From positions 124,001 through 188,000 of the forward strand of contig VZRR01010248.1 in assembly GCA_013398015.1 (NCBI GenBank): a stretch of 64,000 bases of DNA. Reading direction: 5' to 3'. Under the pieces are notes generated by a model. The model was not told the origin of the DNA, searched no databases, and worked only from the letters and a program-made list of their open reading frames with translations. Positions 50,101-60,117 of this stretch are shown one piece after another. A program made the translations under genes and the position numbers. Positions within the stretch are counted from its first letter, which is position 1; every line of letters starts with the position of its first letter. This DNA is from Oreocharis arfaki (taxonomy: Eukaryota > Chordata > Aves > Passeriformes > Paramythiidae).

Positions 50101-51659
50101 GGAAACAAGGAAAACTAAATAACTGCTTAGAGACATGCAGGAGGAGAATAAATTTTAACAAGGTCAGGACAGAATTCATAGTGTGCTGTAAACATCGCAA
50201 CAAAAACTGCAGATGCACTGCTGGATACCAGGGATCCAGCAATCACAGCTGCCCTAAACACATATTTACAGCACCAAAACTTCTAGAAGTATTTAGTGAG
50301 TGACAATGAGGGTCCATTTATATCAAAGGGATTCAAAACTTATATCAAACAGAATGGAGTTAAGCACTGGAGCAATGGTAGAGGAAACAAGCCCTCTGCG
50401 AGTGCAGGAGATAAAAATCAGACACACAAAGCAATTTGCCTTGCTCAGCTGGAGTAGAAACACTTCAGGGGGGAAAACAGTGAAATTCTTTCTAGGTGGC
50501 TGCTGATGTGCTCTGCCACAATCTGACCAGAGATCAGCTCCCCGCAAGGAGGGCTCCATGTTGTACAGATGAGGCAATCAGGAGCAGGGGTCCATCATTT
50601 GCACTATCAGGGCCCCAATTACTATCATAAATATCAAATGTACCTTCAACAGAGCTCCCTCTGTGAGCTGTGAAGGCAGAAGGACAGATCTTCGCTCTGC
50701 CGTGGCCTCTCTGGTGTGTAAGAAGCCACTCACTACCGCAGGCACAGGCTTATCTGTTGCCACAAGGGAATCAATCAAAGAGAGCTGACCAGGACACAAC
50801 AGGTGTGCTCTGGGGCTTCAGACAATGTGACAGGAAAAAAAATAAATTCCAGCTACTGGTCCAAACTGGGGGAATCTTCACTGTATAAAGCAATGCATGG
50901 ACTAGTTAACCGGAACACCGTATTTTATATGTGTGAGGGAGCTCAATTAGTTTTGATAAAAATACAAAAATCTTATTTTTCCTTGCTATGGAGTGTTTGG
51001 CTAATCAACTTTAATATTCCTTTAATGCAGGGTTTTGGTTGCATAGCTTCTTTTGTTTGCAATTCTTTATTTCTACAGCAGATAAAAACAAACCTGATCT
51101 CTAACTCACCATGGTACTCAGGAATGAGGAGGTCAGTCATGATGAAAACTAGGTATTGCACTAATAAATAATTATTTACCAGATAGGAAAACTACTTCTT
51201 AGCAATCTGAAAGTTAGGCAAGGAAAGGAATCTATGGTCATACGCATTTGAATTTCCCTGCACTCAGATGAGAAAAGGCTCCAACCAAGAATGCCTTAGA
51301 AATGCTCATCAGCATACCTCTTGTGTACAAAACATTGGATTAAAATTAAGGATTAGGAACACACTATTTAATTGGTAATTAGAAGGTTGCAGATCCATTA
51401 CTAAGATTCACAAATCCTATCCCTTAGCAGTATTTCCCTTCTGTAGTTGCAGGGCTGGGAGGCATGATTTTTTGAGGCTTAGGGTGAACAATCTATGTGT
51501 GAGGCTTCTAAACCACAGGAGATTAAGCATCTACAGCCGAATTGTCACACTGGAGGGAAAACGACTCCATCCACATTAACTGAGAGAACACTTGGGCCAG
51601 CTTGGGCAGCAGTACAAGTCCCATGTGTGAATAGTGACTGAGCTTCTTCTTGGGCTTCA
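47111..51659. other. Unique non-coding sequence
   Basis: No gene was recognised. The - strand frame 47823-47380 is the longest ATG-started open frame outside recognised repeats (147 codons), but its start context is poor. The stretches 49830-50110 and 50560-50660 have few homopolymers and could be conserved elements. A 12-A run lies at 49246-49257. Confidence 0.5.
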
Positions 51660-51660
51660 N
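51660..51660. other. Ambiguous base (N)
   Basis: This is the only N I noticed in the window. It lies 9 bp before a 12-T run, so it probably marks a sequencing or consensus problem next to the homopolymer. Confidence 0.95.
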
Positions 51661-51669
51661 ATTCATTTC

Positions 51670-51746
51670 TTTTTTTTTTTTGGGACCCAGGGCAATTAAT
51701 TTCCGGGTTTTTTTCCCCACTCCACTCTGCCAAAAAAAAAAAAAAA
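51670..51746. repeat. Inverted homopolymer pair T12 ... A15
   Basis: CTTTTTTTTTTTTGG (T run 51670-51681) and CCAAAAAAAAAAAAAAATTC (A run 51732-51746) are complementary and separated by 50 bp. They could fold into a hairpin with a stem of about 14 bp. Confidence 0.75.
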
Positions 51747-52788
51747 TTCTTTTGATTCTGGCATGCAAATACGATTCCTTTTGTGTGTCCACAGATACTA
51801 CTCGAGCAACTTCTGCCTCCTGGAAAATTCAGTCAGTTTAAAGTTTAGCTCATTTCTCAATTCATTTGTGAATTGGTCATGATTACCTTGCACAGTAATT
51901 ATTCTTAGATTTACTAGAATCATGTCTGGAATTGTCATGCTCTGTATAGAGATATATTGTGTGAAAACAGAAGAACAGGTAGAATACTTAAATAAAATCT
52001 TAAATAAATCAAATCTAGAGTAGATAGACATGTGAGATTAAACCTAGGATGGAATTCACCAGGGTGAATATCCACTTTGTGCTGCCTGGATGGATTCCCT
52101 CTTCAGTCACTCTTCATTATTAGCACTAATACTAATATTAATACATACTAATACTGATACTTTAGTTTATTCTAACACAGATATTTAGAAGACGTCAATG
52201 TGAAAAATATTTTAAAAGTGCATTTCTACAAACTATGTAGGAAGAATTTTCTTATGTTGTTATTACTATCATTATTAGTAGCATTAACTATCAGTACATC
52301 AGGTGCCCAGTTTCTTGAAAGACAGGAAATAGTGAACCTGGAGAAATTGTTTGAAATGAGAGGTAACTGTGGCCTCTGACTGTCTTTGGTCAGGGAAGCC
52401 ATTTGAATGCAAATGCTTTAGTGATGATCAGATAAGGAACATGCTGACTTTTCATGTAGAAGAGAGAACTCGATAAGATTTTGAGGCTTATAAATGAAAG
52501 GCTAGAAGATTCAAAGGGAAGGAAGGCAAATTGGAAAATCGCAGGAAAAAGATTTTAAAATTAGTGAAAGGGGGCAAAAAGGATAGGGGGAATGGTAAAC
52601 CTTAAATCATACCCTTGAGTTTTATCTGAAGATGTTAATTTAGTGAATTTTGCCAATGTTTGTTGCCCTGTCTCTCAACTGTGTTCATGCAAAGAGCTGT
52701 TTGTAGCAACATCACTATCACCTTTATGCCCCAAATCTTAAATTGTGCCAAATGGTCATGGTCTATGGCACTGTTGGCATAAAAACTC
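51747..52788. other. Unique sequence with a degenerate ACTAAT repeat
   Basis: No gene was recognised. At 52122-52162 there is an imperfect array of ACTAAT/ATTAAT units. Confidence 0.5.
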
Positions 52789-52925
52789 TGTCAGGGTTTG
52801 GCCAGTCCAGTAGAAATACACCCTTGTGTCCCTGCAGGATCATTGCATACTGTTAGGACAGTAAATATACTGCTGTGAAGCTGAACAGTCTTTTAAAAGT
52901 TTATTTGTATCACAAAAGTAGAATT
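52789..52925 (-). mobile_element. Possible 3' end of an ERV LTR
   Basis: On the - strand the block ends GGCCAAACCCTGACA, close to the CCAAACC..GACA ends of several bird ERV LTRs. An AATAAA signal (52900-52905) lies about 115 nt before that end, the usual R/U5 spacing. I could not define a 5' end or a family, so this may be a truncated LTR or a chance match. Confidence 0.25.
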
Positions 52926-53005
52926 ACAAACTTTGGGAACACCTTATGACCGTACTCAGGTCAGTCTGACCATCATTAATAAAAATGATGCATCATCAGA
53001 TATTC

Positions 53006-53060
53006 ATTTATTTGTTTGTTTATTTGTTTGTTTGTTTATTATTTTTATTTTTATTTTTAT
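53006..53060 (+). repeat. (TTTA/TTTG)n and (TTTTA)n simple repeat
   Basis: ATTTATTTGTTTGTTTATTT continues into three TTTTTA units. It is an impure tetra- and pentanucleotide array of about 55 bp. Confidence 0.9.
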
Positions 53061-53272
53061 ATCTAGATATGTATGAAGGACTTAGCGAGTATTTGTCTGA
53101 TGGATCATATTTCATAATTTCATTGTATGTATTTTTTCAATTCAAGTTAAATGTCTGGAAACACAAACAAATGCAGCTGTCTGAATGTGAGATAACTATC
53201 CATATTTATGATAAAATCTGCAGGTTTTGCTTTTCAGATCTTTTTCTTTCCACAGAAGTTCTTAGTGGAGGA

Positions 53273-54030
53273 TGTATTGGGTTTGTGTGGCAATGTTTTG
53301 GCTGCTGCAGTAGCTTCTGTGGGAAGGCACCAGAAGCTGCGCTATTCCAGAAAGAGCCAGGTTCACTCAGCCCTGAGTCAAACCTGCCACCTGCCAAAGG
53401 TGAGGCCATCAGTAACATTGATAGCACCACTGTGATAACAAATTTAAGAGAGGGTAAGGGATGTTCCTGTCAGGATCTGTGGCCCGTGGATAAGCAGGAT
53501 TTCTGTCAGGAACTGTGCCATGGGGTCCCATGCTGGAGAAGCCTGTTCCTGAAACACTGATCTATGGAAAGGACCCACTCTGGAGCCGTTCTGGAAGAAC
53601 TGCAGCCTGGTGGGAAGGACTCATGCTTGACAAGTTCATATACAATGTTTTCCTGAGACATGCCATGCTGGAGGAGGAGACTGTGAGGAAAGAGTAGAAG
53701 AGATGAAGCACTATAGACTGACTGTGGCACTCAATTCCCCATCCCCCTGCACCACTTAGGAGTTAAGGGTGAAGTTGAACCTGGGAAGAAGGAAGGGAGG
53801 GCAGAAGGTGTTTTGTTCTCTCATCCTAATCTCTTACAGACTGCTGGCAATACATTAAATTGTTTTCCCCGAGTCCGTTTGCCCTTGACAGTGAAACATA
53901 AGTAATCTCCTGTCCTTATCTCAAGCCAAGAGCTTTTCATTGCACATTTGTCCCCGCGTCCACTTGAGGGGAGGGAGTGATAGAATGTCTTAGTAAACAC
54001 CTGATGTCAAGCCAAGCTCAACCCACCACA
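53273..54030 (+). mobile_element. Avian ERVL-like solo LTR, 758 bp
   Basis: It starts TGTATTGGGTTTGTGTGGCA and ends AGCTCAACCCACCACA, following a widespread bird LTR family I recall. Other landmarks are CTGTGATAACAAATTTAAGA (decayed TATA region near 53441), GGGAGTGATAGAATG, and CTGTCCTTATCTCAAGCC near the 3' end, with an ATTAAA polyadenylation variant at 53854-53859. The flanks are GAGGA (53268-53272) and GAGGC (54031-54035), a 5-bp target duplication with one change, which fits ERVL-type integrase. The centre carries four degenerate units of about 45 bp. It lacks any interior, so it is a solo LTR formed by recombination between two LTRs. Confidence 0.9.
53525..53675 (+). repeat. Degenerate 42-48 bp tandem units inside the LTR
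   Basis: The word TGCTGGAG or a variant recurs at 53531, 53578, 53624 and 53666, each after a CCCA/CTCA/GCCA word. The family is known to me for repeats of this kind in U3/R; copies vary in unit number. Confidence 0.55.
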
Positions 54031-57000
54031 GAGGCTTTAAAGTATTATTCTGTACAGTAACACAGAAGAGTTTATTTTTGTCTTGAGTGTTCCAGAATAA
54101 TTGACTATCACTTTAGAGTGGTTATCTGAATTCCTGTCAGAAATGAGTTTTCAATTGTAGAACAGTGGAGAGTCTTTTTTTTTTCCTTTCTACAAGAAAA
54201 ATTCAAACACAGGAAATTAAGTTATTCTTAAAAAAAAAAAAAAGAAAAAGAAATCACCACCCAGTTTTCTCCACTCCATAAGAAAATAGCACTGTCTACA
54301 GTTTCTTGCAAAGGAAAACATTTTGGCTGTTTGTTTATTAGCATTTCAGTGAGTGTTGTTTTTTTCTCTTAAAAGATGCTGAGATGAAAAGGCCCAGTCC
54401 TGTGTTTCTAAAATACTTTAAGTTATGGGCTGGGTCTGTCTTGTTGATTATTCTCGAATATATTGTACTAAGGCTTTTCACTTTTTAGCTTTCTCCTTCT
54501 GGTGAAATACAAACCCCCTTCAGCTGAATCAGCACAGCTCTCTCTCTGGCACCTTCTGCACAGGAACTTGTCACTTACTCATTTTACAGAGTATTATCTA
54601 GTGTGTGATAAACTCCCTGGGAAAAAAGCAAGGTCTGGAAAAAAAGAGGTGCTCAGAAATCTTTTAAACGAGGTTTGCCACCAGGGAAACCATGACATGA
54701 GAGTCCACTCTGGGATCTCCTGTGCACCTTCAGTTACCACTCACCATGAGGGCAATTGGCTCCCAGCTTTATTGATGAGCAGACTGTGTGTCAAAGGAAA
54801 GGGACAGAAATCTCCTGTGCAGTTCTTTATTAAGTTTTGATGCCAAAGATGCACATTTCTAAGCTGCTGTCAAATTTCTGTCCAATGCAGCTACGTATTT
54901 ACTTACAGTTACCTATATCTAAATGTAATTTGCTTTATGAATACCTCTACATAGAGACCTAGATAGTTAAAGGGTAGTGTAAGAAAACAAGAGTGTTGGG
55001 AAAAAAAACCCATATATGTTGTTGCATACCCATGCTTGTTTTAAAATTAGTCAATTTTTTCTGCTTCATTACACATACTTTGCTTATCAGGTAATTATTC
55101 AGCTGTCTGAATGCAGTCATTCTTGTTATTAACACAGTTTAAATTGGAATTAACCTTGTAACAGCCTATAGTCTTTTATAAAGAATGGTCTTCATGTCTG
55201 TAGACTAATTGAGCTGAGAAAGTTCACTGCAAAGACATAATTAATAGTCTATAATGTTTGGGAAGGTGACATTTTCTACTTTCTTTGAACTCGCAGTCTG
55301 GTATTTGAAAGCCAGAATAAGGTACTGAATCCAGGATATTTAGTCTGCAGTGGTGTCTAGTCGATAGTTAACTGAAACTGCTTCCTTTCCCCTAACAGCA
55401 ATAAACCAGAAAGGACTAATTACCCCTTTTTATAGGTGCAATTTGAACTTAAAACTCTAGAGAGAGCACGAGTAGTAAACCACCATTATAGCTGATTTCA
55501 CCATCTGCACCTTAAAACTGGGACTGTGGAACCAGCAAAAGAATACACACAGCATTTAGCACTGAGACTCCCTAAACTAATTTGGGTTTTGTTGTAGGAA
55601 AAAATTTTCAGACGACAGTGATAATTCAGGAATATTTTCTGAATCCCTGTAAAATCACTTTATTTAAATGAACGCATATTCCATTTAATCCATCATTAGT
55701 ACTTAATTGAAGTTCACTCATCTAAAGATCGTGCATTGATATTTTTGTGAGTTTAATGAACCCCTCTCTATTAACACATTTTTTACTTAAGCCTATCTGA
55801 AGAAGGAGGCCTTAGGTTATTTCTCTAGCAAGAATGGCAACCATCACTTTTCTAAACCTAGAACTTCTGGCAATAGGTTTATTTTCTTCTGGTTTTTTTT
55901 TTTTTTTTTTTTTTCCATGAACAGGCAGGATCTGTTACCATCAATATAATTCCTCACGCTTAATACTTTTCACTCCTTCTGTTTTACTGCTAAGTTGCAA
56001 AGTTCTGTATGTTTCATTATCTTCGTAGTTGTTTACATAAATGAGAAACTATTAAATTTGAGATTGATTACTTAAACATGTACTTTTGGTAGGCTGGAGT
56101 TTTCAGAACAAAGCAAGTTTCCTGATGGGCACCTGGAGGCCTGTCCACTTTCACCATATTACCACTCTTTCTAAATGCTTGTTGCAGATTTTCGAGTCTT
56201 CAACACTGCATTCATTATTTTCAAAATTTTTAACTGTCACTGACAGATTTTGCTGTGCTTTTGACTATTCATGTCACCAAGCCACCTCACAAAAATTTCC
56301 TGAATTGGTGCACTCTTCTACAGCACACAGTATGATTATGGCACTTTGACTGTATAAACATCCACTTGAATTGTCTTAGTGTCTAGAAGAACTTTCTGTC
56401 CTGATTCTGAACTGTTTTAAAACCACAAAAATTTATTTTTCAACAATATTTTTCCCAGGTTTGTTTGGTTTTCAGTTATTTTCATTTCTTCCATGCTTCC
56501 CAGAAATAAATAGACAATCCAGAATTATATCAAAAGAGAAAAATCAGAGTTTTTCACCATTTTCCTTGACATAACCTTGGGCATTTGAGGAGGAGACATG
56601 TTTTGCTTTTGGGTGTGGTTTTGGGGTTTTATTTAACAAAGGATCATTGAAGTTTCAGGGAAAAACATATAAGCAGTAGCTATAATATTTCAGAAAATAA
56701 AAAATATCCACAGCCTCCAAGGAACTCAGCTTTCCTTTCTCTGAAAGTGTGTAGAAGACACTATTTTGTTCTATTCATTGACATAGTATCAATTTTGAGA
56801 AATGCTGGACTGTGTGTTTTTCTTAGGTATGACTTGAAATGAAATTAGGTTTCAAAGGGGTTTTAGCTTCACTTGATAGTAGCCTGGAAATTGAAAGACG
56901 GGCTCTTGATTTTTGAGACACAAGCAAAAGGTTCAAAGCAATTTTGCCAAACAGGCAAAGAATAATGTAAATTTATTGCTAGTACAGGGTAAACTTCGGA

Positions 57001-59063
57001 AGAGACAAAGTGCAACTTGATTTAGAGCCATTTCTGCAAAACATTTGGGGAAAGAGAGGGCTTAGTACTTCATGAAGTCATATATTTGCATGTGTATCTA
57101 TTACTGCTCATAAAGTTGGCTCAGCCATGAATGTCCTTAATTCCACTGAAAAAAGTTTACATAATGTATAATACATAATGTAGTCTTAGGTGATTTAAAA
57201 AAAAAATACTTGACAAATTTCAATTTACTCAAATTCCTCTAATATATAAGAATCTATCTCCTTTTTTTGAAAAGAGGTCTCACTGTCTTGCCTCAAATGA
57301 TCTTCTAAACCTGAGTATACGTATAGAGCTTGATGTTTGTTTTGCACATAAGTCACTAGACCAGTCAGGTTAACTACACAGTGTCTTACAACTCTGTGTA
57401 GTAACCAGAATGTACAAATACCCTTGAAGGAGCTCTGAAAAATGAAAGAGAAAGAAAATCTTTCGTAAATTTGCAAGGTGCTTGGAGAAACTTATTTCAA
57501 GTACTGTGTTGTCAGAATAATACTTTTAGATTTCTTTCTTTCATTCATTATAATTACTTAGTTAAACATTAAAGACTAGAGTAGAAATCATGTCACTTTT
57601 TTCACAAAAGATAAAAGTATTGATGCATCAACCCATTGTTTGTGACTTCGGAGTGATTAATAAGTTCTGACGATGTCTTATTGGGACTGACTGCCATCTC
57701 AAAATTTGTTAGAGAACAAGTTGTCTAAAAATAAAATAGATTTGTGAACATTGAAAAAAGGTGATAACAGGAAATCTTCATAAAGTTGTATGAATTAATT
57801 CATTCAATTAATGATTGAATGTGGAGATTCACGTTGGATTGTGGAGAAATCTCTTTAGTTAATGAGAGAAAGACCATTCTTTTTAAATTCATTTGAAAGA
57901 AATCAAAATGTGAAATCTGGAATCAACCGCATTTTTTATCTGGAGAGTATATGAAAAATTGTCAGAAATCTTTTTTTATAGTGGATTTTTAAAAGATACC
58001 ACAGAGTTTCCCAAACCAGAAGACAAAAGCTTTGTAAAGCCAGAAAGAAAATAAACAAGTGAGGAAAATATAACTCCTTAAATCAGTATTTTTAATCAGA
58101 TTTTGGCAGAGCTGGGGGTGATAAATGACAGACAGCAGAAATCGTGGCACTAGACCTAACATATTGGAGAAGATAAATTTTTCTAGGCCCAGCAATGTTC
58201 TTTCCTCTTTTCTGTTACATCCCCCAGACTTTCCAGTTTATTCCTAATATCTGTCCTGGGACAAAGCTGTTTCTGTAGATTTACATTGCCTCGGAGCACT
58301 GTGCTTGCCAGTACTGTTGGCTGATGCTGTCCACCATGAGCTGCAGCTGTAATGTGAGGACGTGTCAAGAGACAGGAAAAGAAAGTTGAGAAGTCAGACA
58401 AAGAAAGGGCAGATTGGTCAGAAACTTTGCCCTGAAACGCGTTTTTCTCCTCTCACATAAGCAAAATTTGTGTACAGAGAGATTCTCTTATGCATAAGTT
58501 TCATGACAGCACAGAAGGAGGTTTAGAAGCCTGCTTGGTATAATACTCCACTTTTCCGAATATTTATCTTGAGGGTTTGGATCTGCAAGAGCAAGTGTGA
58601 ATTGAAATTGCAGCCATCTCAGCTGGAGATTGGATTTGTTGTGTGTGAGAACATAAGATTCCCCTCCAGTCAAACACACAGACGCAATGGCATAGCCCCA
58701 AGTTGCATAATCTTCTCTGTGGTGTCTCTCATTTGGCCAACCACCACTGAGCTGGCTCGGCAGGAAGGCTACGCCTCTGTAAATTCATCTCCAGTGGCCA
58801 GGGACAGGGGGAATGCAATGATCCTTTTTAACAGCAATTTTTGAGAACCGTCTGGTTTGGCCTGACAGAGGTCAAGGAGGTACCTGGTGTATCTAAGATG
58901 TCTGCTGTGGTGGCAGAGCGGGCCTCCTGGGACTTCTGTCATAGGAAGTACTCTCGCAACTTCTCCACTGACACAGGAATAGGCTGAATTATCTGCAGAT
59001 GAAAAGATCAGCTGACAGAGCAGAAAATAAAAAATGTACTTTGAATTTTTTGGTGCCTAATGA
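54031..59063. other. Unique non-coding sequence, about 5 kb
   Basis: No gene was recognised. Simple features are a T10 run and an A14 run at 54175-54243, a 22-T run at 55893-55914, and an 8-bp-stem hairpin CATTCAAT/ATTGAATG at 57801-57821. An open stretch of about 122 codons at 54472-54840 has its first ATG about 80 codons in. The segment at 58560-58990 has a balanced composition with some CpG and may be a conserved element or an unrecognised exon. Confidence 0.5.
55893..55914 (+). repeat. T22 homopolymer
   Basis: Twenty-two T residues in a row; on the - strand it would be a poly-A tail. No retroposed body is recognisable to its right. Confidence 0.95.
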
Positions 59064-59622
59064 GAGAGGGGATTGTCCCGCTCTACTTTGTGCTGGTGTG
59101 GCCTCGAATCTTGTGTGTAGTTTTGGGCACCACCATTTGAGAAAGATATAAGGATATTAGAGACTGTCCAAAGGAGGGCCATGAGAATAGTGAAGGGTCT
59201 GCAGGGGAAGCCGTATGAGGAGCAGCTCAGGGCACTTGGTGTGTTCAGCCTGGAGGAGACTGAGGGGAGACCTCACTGCACCACAACTTCCTTGTGAGGA
59301 TAAGAGGAGGCGCAGGTACCGATCTCTTTAATCCCTTTACCAGTGACAGGACCCGAGGAAATGGCCTGAAGTTGTGTCAGGGGAGGATTAAGTTGGATAT
59401 CTGGAAAAGGTTCTTCACCCACAGGGTGGCTGGGCCCTGGAACAGGCTCCCCAGGGCAGTGGTCACAGCACCAAACCTGACAGAGTTCAGCAAGTGTTTG
59501 GACAGCGCTCTCTGGCACGTGGTGGTATTCTTGTGGCTGTCCCATGAAAAGCAAGGAGTTGTACTTTGATTATCCTTGTGGTCCCTTCCAGCGCAGGGTA
59601 TTTTATGGTTTTTTTGATTCTA
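59064..59622 (+). mobile_element. CR1 LINE 3' end, about 560 bp
   Basis: This is the best-preserved CR1 here, 5'-truncated. Landmarks in order are GGATTGTCCCGCTCTACTTT, TGTGTAGTTTTGGGCACCAC, GTCCAAAGGAGGGCCATGAG, CAGCCTGGAGGAGACTGAGG, CCAGTGACAGGACCCGAGG, GGTTCTTCACCCACAGGGTG and TGGAACAGGCTCCCCAGGG. The last encodes the WNRLPRAVV motif (59438-59464) at the C-terminus of the ORF2 reverse transcriptase. The 3' UTR ends CCTTGTGGTCCCTTCCAGC and a decayed ATTCTATG-type tail (TATGGTTTTTTTGATTCTA). Frameshifts and stops make it non-functional. Confidence 0.95.
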
Positions 59623-59639
59623 ATAAGGTAGGAGCAGTA

Positions 59640-60117
59640 ATTGTGCTTTTCCCACAGCTGTGGCAGGGTCTCTGATTCATACTAAGAGGAAAGCCAAGGT
59701 TGCAGGATTTCTTGTGCTAAAAACTAAGACAGACCCACTGCAGGACATGGTTGAGCCTCTCAGCCAACAGCAGCACCTCAGGAAAAGTCTGTGTAAGGAA
59801 GGGCAAAACCTGCTGGTCAGTGAAGTGTGAGGGGAACAGTGTGAGAGAGAGGAGTCTGAGCAGGGATCCCCTCGAACCCCTGGAAAGACCACAGTGGAGC
59901 AGAAGAAATCGCTGAGAAGGAGCAGGAGTGGCCACAACCCCATTCCTGTAGTGAAGGGACTCAGTGTAACCCATGGTGACAACAACGTGAGGAGAGACCT
60001 GCTTGGAGTGAGGCTCACCCGGGTGGTTTTCATCTTATTCCCCTTCCTGACCTGTTGAGGTGGGGGAGAGAGTGGGTGGGTGGGCTTCTGGCAGGCAGCC
60101 AAGGTCAATCTATCACA
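59640..60117 (+). mobile_element. LTR-like block directly after the CR1
   Basis: The right end, GGCTTCTGGCAGGCAGCC then AAGGTCAATCTATCACA, resembles the CTGG..CAGCCA.GGTCAACCCACCACA end of bird ERVL-like LTRs such as the one at 53.3 kb. The body contains CATCTTATTCCCCTTCC and purine-rich GAGAAGGAGCAGGAGTGG words typical of these LTRs. The left end is unclear and may be truncated near 59656. The 162-codon - strand frame across it is an antisense reading of the element that opens at a non-ATG codon or shortly before its first solid landmark, and I do not treat it as a gene. Confidence 0.5.

Noticed and set aside
54472..54840. About 122 codons of open frame ending in TGA
   Set aside because: There is no ATG until about 80 codons in. 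The nearest acceptor-like AG lies within the open stretch, and the peptide is not recognised.
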